Below are positions 1 to 7,863 of a stretch of 56,957 bases of DNA, in pieces. Every line of letters begins with the position of its first letter. Within the stretch, counting starts at the first letter, position 1. Both the position numbers and the translations under genes were made by a program. A model generated the notes under the pieces. The model ran no database searches. It saw only the letters and a list, made by a program, of their open reading frames with translations, and was not told the origin of the DNA. Location of the stretch: NCBI GenBank assembly GCA_963540965.1, contig CAUTSA010000005.1, forward strand, positions 1 through 56,957, given 5' to 3'. The DNA is from Nanosyncoccus sp963540965 (GTDB taxonomy: Bacteria > Patescibacteriota > Saccharimonadia > Saccharimonadales > Saccharimonadaceae).

Positions 1-1077
1 TATGCCTTAGAAAAAGGGGTAGATGCTAATAAAATGGTTGCAAGCTTAGACTCATGTGATATTGCTAAAAACCTAGACACTCTCCTCGAACACGGTGCAG
101 ATATTAATAATACTGTAAATCACATGAAAGCCTACGATATTGCCAAAAACCTAGACTCTCTCCTCAAACAAGGTGCGAATATTAATAATACTATAAACAA
201 TATGGATTCATACCGTATTGCCAAAAACCTAGACACTCTTCTTAAATATAGTGCCATTATTGATGTCAACGAATTAGTTTCAGAACTAAAAACATATGAC
301 GTCTCAGAAAATCTAGATACCCTCCTTAAGAATGGTGCAGATATTGATCTTGTCGTAAATAGAATGCGGTATTCCGATATTGTGGATAAATTAGATTTTC
401 TCATCGAACACGGAGCAAACATTGATGTCAACGAATTAGTTTCGAGGCTAAGCTCATTTAATATATCAGATAATCTAGATACCCTTCTTAAGAATGGTGC
501 AGATATTAACGTTGCTCTAAATAAAATGAATCCTTACTATATTGTAAATAAATTAGACTTTCTTATCAAACACGGAGCAAACATTGATGTCAACGAATTA
601 GTTTCGGAACTAAAATCATACGACATCTTACAAAATCTAGATACCCTCCTTAAGAATGGTGCAGATATTGATCTCGTTGTAGGTAAAATAAAATCTCACG
701 ATATTGTATATAAGTTAGACTTCCTCCTCGCCCACGGAGCAAACATTGATGTCAACGAATTAGTTTCGGGACTAGGCTCATACGACATCTTACAAAATCT
801 AGATACCCTCCTTAAGAATGGTGCAGATATTAATAATATTGTAAATAATATGAATCCAAATGATATCGATTACAAATTATGTAATCTCCTCGAGCATGGT
901 GCAGATATTGATAATATATTAAGCAACATGAAACCAGACCGTATCGCAGATAATCTGTTTATTCTCCTCGAACATGATGCAGATGTTAATCTCATAACAG
1001 AAAAATTAAGTAAGAAAGAAATTGAGGATAACATTGATATCCTCCGAGAATACGGCGCAAATCTTGATATGTATTAA
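1..1077 (+). CDS. Tandem-repeat (ankyrin-like) protein, 5' end outside window
   Basis: The reading frame is open from base 1, so this is the C-terminal part of a longer gene; the first internal ATG (34) is probably not the start. The protein is entirely short tandem repeats, alternating 26 and 28 residues, each with a core like LDTLLKNGADI followed by VNELVS or a NNIVNNM-like segment. The LL-x-HGADI core resembles the second helix of ankyrin repeats, but the ankyrin TPLHxA signature is absent. The first residues (YALEKGVDANKMV) match residues 450 onward of the protein at 32062-34614, so the two are paralogues and the missing N-terminus is probably similar. Likely a protein-binding solenoid; partner unknown. 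Confidence 0.75.
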   Translation, partial: YALEKGVDANKMVASLDSCDIAKNLDTLLEHGADINNTVNHMKAYDIAKNLDSLLKQGANINNTINNMDSYRIAKNLDTLLKYSAIIDVNELVSELKTYDVSENLDTLLKNGADIDLVVNRMRYSDIVDKLDFLIEHGANIDVNELVSRLSSFNISDNLDTLLKNGADINVALNKMNPYYIVNKLDFLIKHGANIDVNELVSELKSYDILQNLDTLLKNGADIDLVVGKIKSHDIVYKLDFLLAHGANIDVNELVSGLGSYDILQNLDTLLKNGADINNIVNNMNPNDIDYKLCNLLEHGADIDNILSNMKPDRIADNLFILLEHDADVNLITEKLSKKEIEDNIDILREYGANLDMY

Positions 1078-1133
1078 TAAAACAATTGATACTTAATTCC
1101 AAAATACAACTTTATTTTTAACAGATAGCATGG

Positions 1134-1139
1134 TAAAAT
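1134..1139 (+). promoter_or_regulatory. Probable fusA promoter (extended -10)
   Basis: TGGTAAAAT (TGn followed by TAAAAT) lies about 78 nt before the fusA ATG; a weak TTTATT sits 17 nt upstream as -35. It leaves a leader of about 70 nt. Confidence 0.5.
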
Positions 1140-1216
1140 ATCACCAACGTCTTTTTGCCGTAATTTAATTGGCAAAACACCGAAAAGACAATAATAATAA
1201 CTAAATAAGGAAATTC

Positions 1217-3319
1217 ATGGCTACTGACAATCATGATTTATCAAAGCTTCGCAATATTGGTATTATTGCCCATATTGACGCAGGTAAAACCACAACCTCT
1301 GAAGCAATTCTTTACCGTACAGGTTTGAAACATAAAATCGACCTTGTAAAGGGTGACACTGGTGGTGCAACGACTGACTGGATGGAGCAGGAAAAGGAAC
1401 GTGGTATTACTATTACTTCCGCTGCTGTTACTGCAACCTGGAAGGGCTATAAAATTAATATTATCGACACCCCAGGCCACATCGACTTCACCGCTGAAGT
1501 AGAGCGCTCTCTTCGTGTTCTTGATGGTGCTATTACTGTCTTCGATGGCAAGATGGGTGTTGAAGCTCAGTCCGAAACTGTATGGCGCCAGGCCACTAAA
1601 TATGGTGTCCCTCGTATTTGTTTCATCAATAAAATTAACCAAATTGGTGGCGATTTTTATAAATCACTTGAATCCATTCACAAGCGTCTTTCCAAGAACG
1701 CTGTTGCAATTCACCTTCCAATCGGTTTCGAAAAGGATATTTGCGGTGTCGTTGATCTTGTTGATATGAAGGCCTACACCTATAAGGAATATGCCGATCA
1801 TTCACTAACCGTTGGTGAGATTCCAGCCGACATGCTTGATAAGGCTAAGAAGGCCCGTGCTCTTCTCGTCGAAGAAGCAGTTGCTGCTGATGAAGACCTC
1901 ATGAACAAATACTTCAACCAAGGTGAAGAAGCTATCACTGAGGCCGAGCTAAAAGCTGCACTCCGTAAGCGCGTTCTAGATGGTGACTTCTTCTTAGTTA
2001 CTGGTGGTGACGGCCGTGGTGTTATCGTTGAGAAGGTTCTTGACCTCTGTGCAGATTATCTTCCATCTCCACTCGATCGTGATCTTGGTCAAACTGTTGG
2101 TACTGATCCAAAAACCGGCGACCGTATCGTTCGCAAAGCTGATGTTGCTCAGCCACTCACTGCTCTTGCCTTCAAGATTGCTTCAGACCCATTCGTTGGA
2201 AAACTTGTTTTCGTACGTGTCTACTCTGGTATTCTTAAATCAGGTTCTTATATTCTTAATGCTACAACTGGCAATAAGGAACGTGTTGGTCGTCTCGTCC
2301 GTATGTTCGCAGATAAGCGTGAAGAAATTACTGAAGTTGCAGCTGGTGATATCGCCGCTATCGTCGGTTTAAAGGAAACCACAACTGGCACCACTCTTTG
2401 TGACCCAGCTCATCCAATTCTTCTTGAGTCTATTGAATTCCCAGAGCCACCTGTTTCCATTGCTGTTGAGCCTAAGACTAAGGCTGATCAGGAAAAAATG
2501 GGCCTCGGTCTTGCAAAACTTGCTGAAGAAGATCCAACCTTCCGCGTTCACACCGATGAGGAAACTGGCCAAACCATTATTTCAGGTATGGGTGAATTGC
2601 ACCTCGAAATTATTATTGATCGTTTGAAGCGCGAGCATAATGTTGAAGCAAACACTGGTGCTCCTCAGGTTGCCTACCGTGAAACCATCCGTGGCATTGC
2701 TGAGGCTCAAGGTAAGCACATCAAGCAGTCTGGTGGTCGTGGTCAGTATGGTGATGTTTGGATTAAGTTTGAGCCAAACGAAGCTGGTAAGGGCTTTGAG
2801 TTCATCGACATGATTAAAGGTGGTGTGGTCCCACAGGAATACCGCAAGCCAGTCCAGCAAGGTGTTGAAGAAACCCTTAACGGTGGTGTTATTGCTGGTT
2901 ACCCAGTCGTTGATATTAAGGCTACTCTCTATGACGGTTCCTACCACGATGTCGACTCTTCCGAACTTGCCTTCAAGCTCGCTGGTAGTCTTGCAACTCG
3001 TGAAGGTATTAAGCGTGCTAAGCCAGTTCTTCTTGAGCCAGTCATGAAGCTTGAAGTTACTACTCCAGAAGAATTCATGGGTGACGTCATTGGCGATATT
3101 AACTCTCGCCGTGGTCGCATTGAGTCTATGGAAGATATTCAAGGTGGCGCCAAGCTTATCACTGCCTTTGCTCCACTCGGTAACCTCTTTGGTTACACCT
3201 CAGACCTCCGCTCTATGAGCCAAGGTCGTGCCGCATCCTCAATGGAACTTTCTCAGTATGAAGAAGTACCACCTAATGTTGCACAAGAGATTATTGAAAA
3301 ACGTAACAGTTCTAAATAA
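1217..3319 (+). CDS. fusA: Elongation factor G with altered guanine-recognition motifs
   Basis: Ribosomal translocase, 700 residues, the normal EF-G length. P-loop AHIDAGKTT (residues 18-26), switch I ERGITIT, switch II DTPGH (84-88) and domain IV (SGGRGQYG, SYHDVDSSELAFKLA) are intact. The start is supported by AAGGAA upstream. Odd: the G4 motif, normally NKxD, reads NKIN (138-141), replacing the aspartate that recognises guanine, and the G5 Ser-Ala (normally GSAFKNKG) is replaced by TGGDGRG (262-268) with about two residues missing. As it is the only EF-G here and otherwise well conserved, I take it as the functional translocase. Followed by a strong terminator, so it is not cotranscribed with tuf. 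Confidence 0.97.
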   Translation: MATDNHDLSKLRNIGIIAHIDAGKTTTSEAILYRTGLKHKIDLVKGDTGGATTDWMEQEKERGITITSAAVTATWKGYKINIIDTPGHIDFTAEVERSLRVLDGAITVFDGKMGVEAQSETVWRQATKYGVPRICFINKINQIGGDFYKSLESIHKRLSKNAVAIHLPIGFEKDICGVVDLVDMKAYTYKEYADHSLTVGEIPADMLDKAKKARALLVEEAVAADEDLMNKYFNQGEEAITEAELKAALRKRVLDGDFFLVTGGDGRGVIVEKVLDLCADYLPSPLDRDLGQTVGTDPKTGDRIVRKADVAQPLTALAFKIASDPFVGKLVFVRVYSGILKSGSYILNATTGNKERVGRLVRMFADKREEITEVAAGDIAAIVGLKETTTGTTLCDPAHPILLESIEFPEPPVSIAVEPKTKADQEKMGLGLAKLAEEDPTFRVHTDEETGQTIISGMGELHLEIIIDRLKREHNVEANTGAPQVAYRETIRGIAEAQGKHIKQSGGRGQYGDVWIKFEPNEAGKGFEFIDMIKGGVVPQEYRKPVQQGVEETLNGGVIAGYPVVDIKATLYDGSYHDVDSSELAFKLAGSLATREGIKRAKPVLLEPVMKLEVTTPEEFMGDVIGDINSRRGRIESMEDIQGGAKLITAFAPLGNLFGYTSDLRSMSQGRAASSMELSQYEEVPPNVAQEIIEKRNSSK

Positions 3320-3330
3320 TTTAACAATAA

Positions 3331-3356
3331 AAAAGAGGCCATCTGGCCTCTTTTTT
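3331..3356 (+). terminator. Rho-independent terminator after fusA
   Basis: Stem GAGGCC/GGCCTC, extended by A/T pairs, followed by a run of T. Confidence 0.85.
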
Positions 3357-3450
3357 ATTTCACAAAATTTCTTTTTTACCGAAGCGCTCAGCTTATATTC
3401 TAAAAACCTGCTATCTAGTGTATACTAAATAAAATAACTAAAGGAGGAAT

Positions 3451-4641
3451 ATGGGTTTTATTAAAGCCTTTACCGGTGCTATTGGCGGTACTTTTGCTGA
3501 CCAGTGGAAAGATTTCTATCAACCAATTTCAGGAGTTCCCGCAACCGCAGGTCTCTTCCCAGGTGAGCAAGTTGGTACAAATAATGGGCGTGGCTCAAAC
3601 ACACAAGGATCCGCTAACATCATCTCTAATGGTAGTAAAATCCTTGTTCCTGAAGGTACTGCTCTTGTTACTATGCAAGATGGCGGTATTACTGGTGTTA
3701 TTGCTGAACCTGGTGGCTTCATTTATAGTTCAGAGGACCAGAATGCTCAATCTATCTTTGCAGGCGACGGTCTAATCTCTTCGATTATTAAGACTAGCTG
3801 GGAGCGCTTTAAATTTGGTGGTATGCCAGGCTCAAGCCAAGCAATTTTCTACGTCAATCTAAAAGAAATTCCAAACAACCGTTTTGGTACTCAATCTGAA
3901 ATCTACTGGGATGATGCCTTCCTTAATACTCAGGTTGGTGCTATCACTCGTGGTACTTACAGTCTAAAGATTGTTGATCCGCTCGCCTTTATTAAGAACT
4001 TTGTCCCTGTCTCCTATCTCAATGATCAAGGAGTCTTTGATTTTGCCGATATGGACAACGACGCTGCCTCTCAGCTCTTCACTGAAGTTGTTGGTTCACT
4101 TTCTGCTGCCTTCTCAAACTACACCAACGATCCAAGCAAAGGTAATCGTATGGCAAAGATTCAAGGCGATCAAATTGGCTTTGCTAAGTCTCTTTCACAG
4201 GCTGTCGAAGATGGCTATCAATGGCGCTCAAACCGTGGTCTCGAAATCGTCAGCACCGCAATTCTCTCTATTGAATACGACGAAGATACTAAGGAGCTAA
4301 TGAAGGACGTTAAGAAAGCAGATGCTCTTGCTGGCGCTCGTGGCAACTCCTTTATGCAGCAGTCTATCGCACGCGGTATTCAGGCTTCTGGTGAAAACGG
4401 TGGCGGTGCTGCTGGCATGGCCTTCATGGGTATGGGTATGAATGCGGCTGGTGGTATGATGAGTAATCTCCAGCAACCGGTCAACCCTGCTCCTGTAACC
4501 AATCCTACTGCACCTACTGCTAATCCAGCTCCTGCAGAAGATCCAACTGAAAAACTCATGAAGATGAAACAACTTCTTGACGCAGGTGCTATTTCTCAAG
4601 AGGACTATGATAAAGTAAAAGCCCAGATTCTCGGGTTCTAG
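3451..4641 (+). CDS. SPFH/band-7-like protein with C-terminal SHOCT domain
   Basis: 396 residues. The N-terminal two thirds resemble the SPFH-domain family sometimes annotated as 'virion core protein' (YdfI/YdjI-like): a conserved start around MGFIKAFTGAIGG and a domain containing WERFKFGG and IYWDDAFLNTQVGAITRG. The middle is rich in Gly/Met/Ala and then Pro/Thr. The last 30 residues (LMKMKQLLDAGAISQEDYD) form a SHOCT domain, a short oligomerisation module. The start follows AAAGGAGG at ideal spacing and a TATACT -10 box. The zinc-ribbon membrane protein begins 9 bp after the stop, so they form an operon. Members of this pair are thought to act at the membrane; exact function unknown. Confidence 0.8.
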   Translation: MGFIKAFTGAIGGTFADQWKDFYQPISGVPATAGLFPGEQVGTNNGRGSNTQGSANIISNGSKILVPEGTALVTMQDGGITGVIAEPGGFIYSSEDQNAQSIFAGDGLISSIIKTSWERFKFGGMPGSSQAIFYVNLKEIPNNRFGTQSEIYWDDAFLNTQVGAITRGTYSLKIVDPLAFIKNFVPVSYLNDQGVFDFADMDNDAASQLFTEVVGSLSAAFSNYTNDPSKGNRMAKIQGDQIGFAKSLSQAVEDGYQWRSNRGLEIVSTAILSIEYDEDTKELMKDVKKADALAGARGNSFMQQSIARGIQASGENGGGAAGMAFMGMGMNAAGGMMSNLQQPVNPAPVTNPTAPTANPAPAEDPTEKLMKMKQLLDAGAISQEDYDKVKAQILGF

Positions 4642-4650
4642 AGATTTGTA

Positions 4651-6147
4651 ATGGCTGAAACTGAAACACAAGATCAAGCCTATGTGGACAACGGAGTAAA
4701 AGTTGTCCAGACCGATGTTGGTAATAAAGATGGACAGGTCAAATGTCCAAAATGTGGCTCCACGGATATTTCCACTAATGCAGCAACAGGGCAGCTTCGT
4801 TGCAACTTCTGTCGATTTGAATTTGAGCCACAAAAGCTTGAAATGGAGACTGATATTTCAAAGCTCTCTGGCACAACCATCGGTTCGGGTGCTCAAGATA
4901 TTGTTGCCGACACGAAAGATCAAATAACCTTGAAGTGTACGAGCTGTGGTGCTGAGGTGGTCATTGACACCGCCTCAGCCAACCAGGCGCGCTGTCACTG
5001 GTGTCGTAATACTTTATCGCTAAATCAACAAATCCCTAACGGTGCAATACCAGACATGGTACTCGCCTTTAAGGTGAAGAAAGATGAAGCTAAAAAGGCA
5101 ATCGAGAGCTTTGTTGGAAAACGTAAATTCTATGCACACCCAAAGTTTCGACAAGAATTTACCACCAATAATATCATGGGCGTATATTTTCCATACATGG
5201 TAGTTGATTTAAACGCACATAGTCATCTCACGGGACTTGGTGAACATCAAACTCGTTCCTATTCCGAAGGAAGTGGGGAACACCGTGTAACCTATTATGA
5301 TGCTGACCTCTATCAAGTTGGCCGAGATTTCGACCTAACAATTCATGGTCTCTCTATTGAATCAAATAAGGATCGCCTAGATACGACCAATAAGACTAAA
5401 ACAAACAATATCATTAATTCCATCATGCCGTTTGATGTTGAAAATAGTGTAAAATACGACTCAAACTACCTGAAAGGTTTTACCTCCGAGCGACGTGACA
5501 GTAATATTACTGAACTAACGCCGATCGTCACCGAGCGCGCAAAAGATATTGCTAGATTTTCGGCAAATGCCAGTCTTAAAAATTATGACCGCGGAGTCTC
5601 TTGGCAGTCCGAGCAGCTTGATATTAAAGGACAGCAGTGGAAGGCTGCTTATCTACCTGTTTGGCTCTATAGTTATCAGGAGGATAAAGGCGATCGCAAA
5701 CTACTACATTATGTTGCAGTTAATGCTCGTACCAAAGAATCAATGGGTAGTGTGCCTATCTATCTCCCAAAACTCTTCCTCTTTGCCTTCCTAGTTGAGC
5801 TTTTAGGTATTTTTGGGTTTATCAAGTTAGATTTTGATTACGATTTTCTGCTTCTACTCGTTGGTCCACTTTACTTCTTTTATATTTACACCAAATACCG
5901 CAATCAAAATGCACGTGATCAGTATGAAACTGAAACCAAAACAAATGTCACAAACCTTAAAACTATGGATCAATTTATTGAACATCGTAAAAGGTTAAGA
6001 AATTCGATGATTGAAAACCAAAATAACACCACTGTTCGCGGCGCTTCGATGAATCTAAAAAAGAAAACTGGTCTTGGCTTAGATCTCGATTTGAAGAACT
6101 TTGCCGCCGACCAGCTCTCGAGCATCACTGATCAGTTCTTGAAATAA
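4651..6147 (+). CDS. Double zinc-ribbon membrane protein (SPFH partner)
   Basis: 498 residues. Two zinc ribbons lie at the N-terminus: CPKC...CNFC (about 33-55) and CTSC...CHWC (about 97-120). A soluble domain of about 250 residues follows. Two hydrophobic helices near residues 371-410 (LPKLFLFAFLVELLGIFGF and the following LLLLVGPLYFFYIY) form a membrane hairpin. The tail is charged. No Shine-Dalgarno precedes the ATG, so translation is probably coupled to the SPFH gene 9 bp upstream. This SPFH plus 'TFIIB-type zinc ribbon' pairing is known from other bacteria. Function is not established; a membrane-associated complex is inferred. Confidence 0.7.
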   Translation: MAETETQDQAYVDNGVKVVQTDVGNKDGQVKCPKCGSTDISTNAATGQLRCNFCRFEFEPQKLEMETDISKLSGTTIGSGAQDIVADTKDQITLKCTSCGAEVVIDTASANQARCHWCRNTLSLNQQIPNGAIPDMVLAFKVKKDEAKKAIESFVGKRKFYAHPKFRQEFTTNNIMGVYFPYMVVDLNAHSHLTGLGEHQTRSYSEGSGEHRVTYYDADLYQVGRDFDLTIHGLSIESNKDRLDTTNKTKTNNIINSIMPFDVENSVKYDSNYLKGFTSERRDSNITELTPIVTERAKDIARFSANASLKNYDRGVSWQSEQLDIKGQQWKAAYLPVWLYSYQEDKGDRKLLHYVAVNARTKESMGSVPIYLPKLFLFAFLVELLGIFGFIKLDFDYDFLLLLVGPLYFFYIYTKYRNQNARDQYETETKTNVTNLKTMDQFIEHRKRLRNSMIENQNNTTVRGASMNLKKKTGLGLDLDLKNFAADQLSSITDQFLK

Positions 6148-6174
6148 AAAATATACTAAAACCCACATAGAGTC

Positions 6175-6203
6175 TTTACTTTAAGACCTTCATCATCTAA
6201 AAT
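6175..6203 (+). promoter_or_regulatory. tuf promoter
   Basis: TTTACT, a 17-nt spacer, then TAAAAT, giving a leader of about 67 nt before the tuf start. Confidence 0.65.
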
Positions 6204-6276
6204 ATAAGATATAGACTTTTGGGCTGGTTAATATTAGTGCCTAAAAGAAATTAATATTAAAGGAGAAAAATTAAGA

Positions 6277-7461
6277 ATGGCAAATTTCGACCGTTCCAAG
6301 CCACACATCAACGTTGGTACCATGGGTCACGTTGATCACGGTAAAACAACTCTTACTGCTGCTATTACAACAGTTCTATCAAAGCGTCTTCCATCTGACG
6401 TTAACAAATCTGTCGCTTACGACCAGATCGACAACGCTCCAGAAGAAAAAGCACGTGGTATTACCATTGCTACTTCTCACCAGGAATATGAATCTGAGAA
6501 GCGTCACTACGCTCACGTTGATATGCCAGGCCACGCCGACTATATCAAGAACATGATTACCGGTGCTGCCCAGATTGATGGTGCTGTCCTCGTAGTTGCT
6601 GCTAATGATGGTCCACTTCCACAGACTCGTGAGCACGTTCTTCTCGCTCACCAGGTGAACGTTCCAAAAATCATCGTCTTCCTCAACAAGATGGATCTTG
6701 CTGACCCAGAACTTGTTGAACTCGTAGAGATGGATGTTCGTGAACTTCTTAACAAATACGGTTTCGACGGTGACAATGCTCCAATCATCAAGGGTTCTGC
6801 TCTTAAGGCTCTTGAAGGCGACACCGAAATGGAAGATCGTATCATGGATCTCGTCCACGCTATGGATGAATACTTTGACATCCCAGAACACGATCTTGAC
6901 AAACCATTCCTCATGCCTATCGAAGACGTCTTCTCCATCAAGGGGCGTGGTACTGTTGCCACTGGTCGTATCGAACAGGGTGTAGTCAAACTTAACGACG
7001 AAGTTGAAATCGTTGGTATTCACCCAACCCAGAAATCAGTCGTTACTGGTATCGAAGCTTTCCACAAGACTCTTAACGAAGGTGAAGCTGGTGATAACGC
7101 TGGTCTTCTTCTCCGTGGTATTGAGCGTGATCAAATTGAACGTGGTCAGGTTATTGCTAAGCCAGGTTCAATCACCCCACACACTGAATTTGAGGCTCAG
7201 GTTTACATCCTTAAGAAGGAAGAAGGTGGTCGCCACACTCCATTCTCAAAGGGTTACAAACCACAGTTCTACTTCCGTACCACTGACGTTACCGGTGAAG
7301 TTGAGCTCCCAGCTGACAAAGAAATCGTCATGCCTGGTGACACCATCACCTTTACTGTTAAGCTCTTAGCTCCAATTGCTATGAATAACAATGACCGTTT
7401 TGCTATTCGCGAAGGTGGCCGTACTGTTGGTTCTGGTGTTGTTACCAAGATTGTAAAATAA
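6277..7461 (+). CDS. tuf: Elongation factor Tu
   Basis: 394 residues, full length. It delivers aminoacyl-tRNA to the ribosome as a GTPase. P-loop GHVDHGKTT, DMPGH (switch II), NKMD (G4) and GSAL (G5) are all canonical, in contrast to the EF-G in this window. Domains II and III are complete, ending GRTVGSGVVTKIV. It is preceded by AAAGGAG and its own promoter, and followed by a strong terminator, so it is a single-gene unit rather than part of a classical str operon. Confidence 0.98.
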   Translation: MANFDRSKPHINVGTMGHVDHGKTTLTAAITTVLSKRLPSDVNKSVAYDQIDNAPEEKARGITIATSHQEYESEKRHYAHVDMPGHADYIKNMITGAAQIDGAVLVVAANDGPLPQTREHVLLAHQVNVPKIIVFLNKMDLADPELVELVEMDVRELLNKYGFDGDNAPIIKGSALKALEGDTEMEDRIMDLVHAMDEYFDIPEHDLDKPFLMPIEDVFSIKGRGTVATGRIEQGVVKLNDEVEIVGIHPTQKSVVTGIEAFHKTLNEGEAGDNAGLLLRGIERDQIERGQVIAKPGSITPHTEFEAQVYILKKEEGGRHTPFSKGYKPQFYFRTTDVTGEVELPADKEIVMPGDTITFTVKLLAPIAMNNNDRFAIREGGRTVGSGVVTKIVK

Positions 7462-7481
7462 TTAGATAATACTAATTGAAG

Positions 7482-7512
7482 AATTGGACTACTTCGGTGG
7501 TCCAATTTTTTA
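7482..7512 (+). terminator. Rho-independent terminator after tuf
   Basis: AATTGGAC pairs with GTCCAATT, the stem extending to a C(TTCG)G tetraloop, then a T-run. Confidence 0.92.
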
Positions 7513-7545
7513 TACTTGAAAAAATATAAATATATGCAATAAGAC

Positions 7546-7573
7546 TTGTTTAGTAGTAGAAAAATAGTATAAT
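7546..7573 (+). promoter_or_regulatory. Promoter of the small ORF/KH-like gene unit, with overlapping inverted repeat
   Basis: TTGTTT, 16-nt spacer, TATAAT. An 8-nt inverted repeat ATACTTAA (7572-7579)/TTAAGTAT (7603-7610) begins inside the -10 box and spans the start site. The predicted leader to the ATG at 7686 is about 105 nt. Confidence 0.55.
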
Positions 7574-7685
7574 ACTTAAGTAACTGTGATCTATTGTCCA
7601 GGTTAAGTATCTTAATGTGAATGATTAGATCTTATTTAATTGCCTATAAAGAGCAAGTGTTTTTCTCTTAAAGGAGGGGTATAAG

Positions 7686-7862
7686 ATGATACAAGTGTTG
7701 TTAAATAAGAAAGTTTTAGATTTTGAAACAAACTATTCTTATTATGATTTCAAGGAAGAGACTGGAGAGTTTCTGCAACCTGCAAATTCCAAAAAAGCAG
7801 TAGAGACGAACCTCTACTTGTTTCAGAATCCAAGAATTGTTCCTGAGGGGGGTCTGGTATGA
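7686..7862 (+). CDS. Small hypothetical protein, 58 residues
   Basis: A short ORF beginning MIQVLLNKKVLDFETNYSYY and ending in TGA. It has one of the best ribosome-binding sites in the window (AAAGGAGG, about 9 nt upstream), which is the main reason to call it real. No known domain is recognised; composition is mixed, with no membrane segment. It lies directly upstream of the KH-like protein, with a 1-nt gap between its stop and that gene's ATG, so the two are probably translationally coupled. It could be a partner protein or a regulatory upstream ORF. Confidence 0.6.
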   Translation: MIQVLLNKKVLDFETNYSYYDFKEETGEFLQPANSKKAVETNLYLFQNPRIVPEGGLV

Positions 7863-7863
7863 G

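Noticed and set aside
132..431. Minus-strand open frames within repeat genes and within fusA, tuf, rpoB and rpoC
   Set aside because: They are shadows of conserved genes without ribosome-binding sites or recognisable products.
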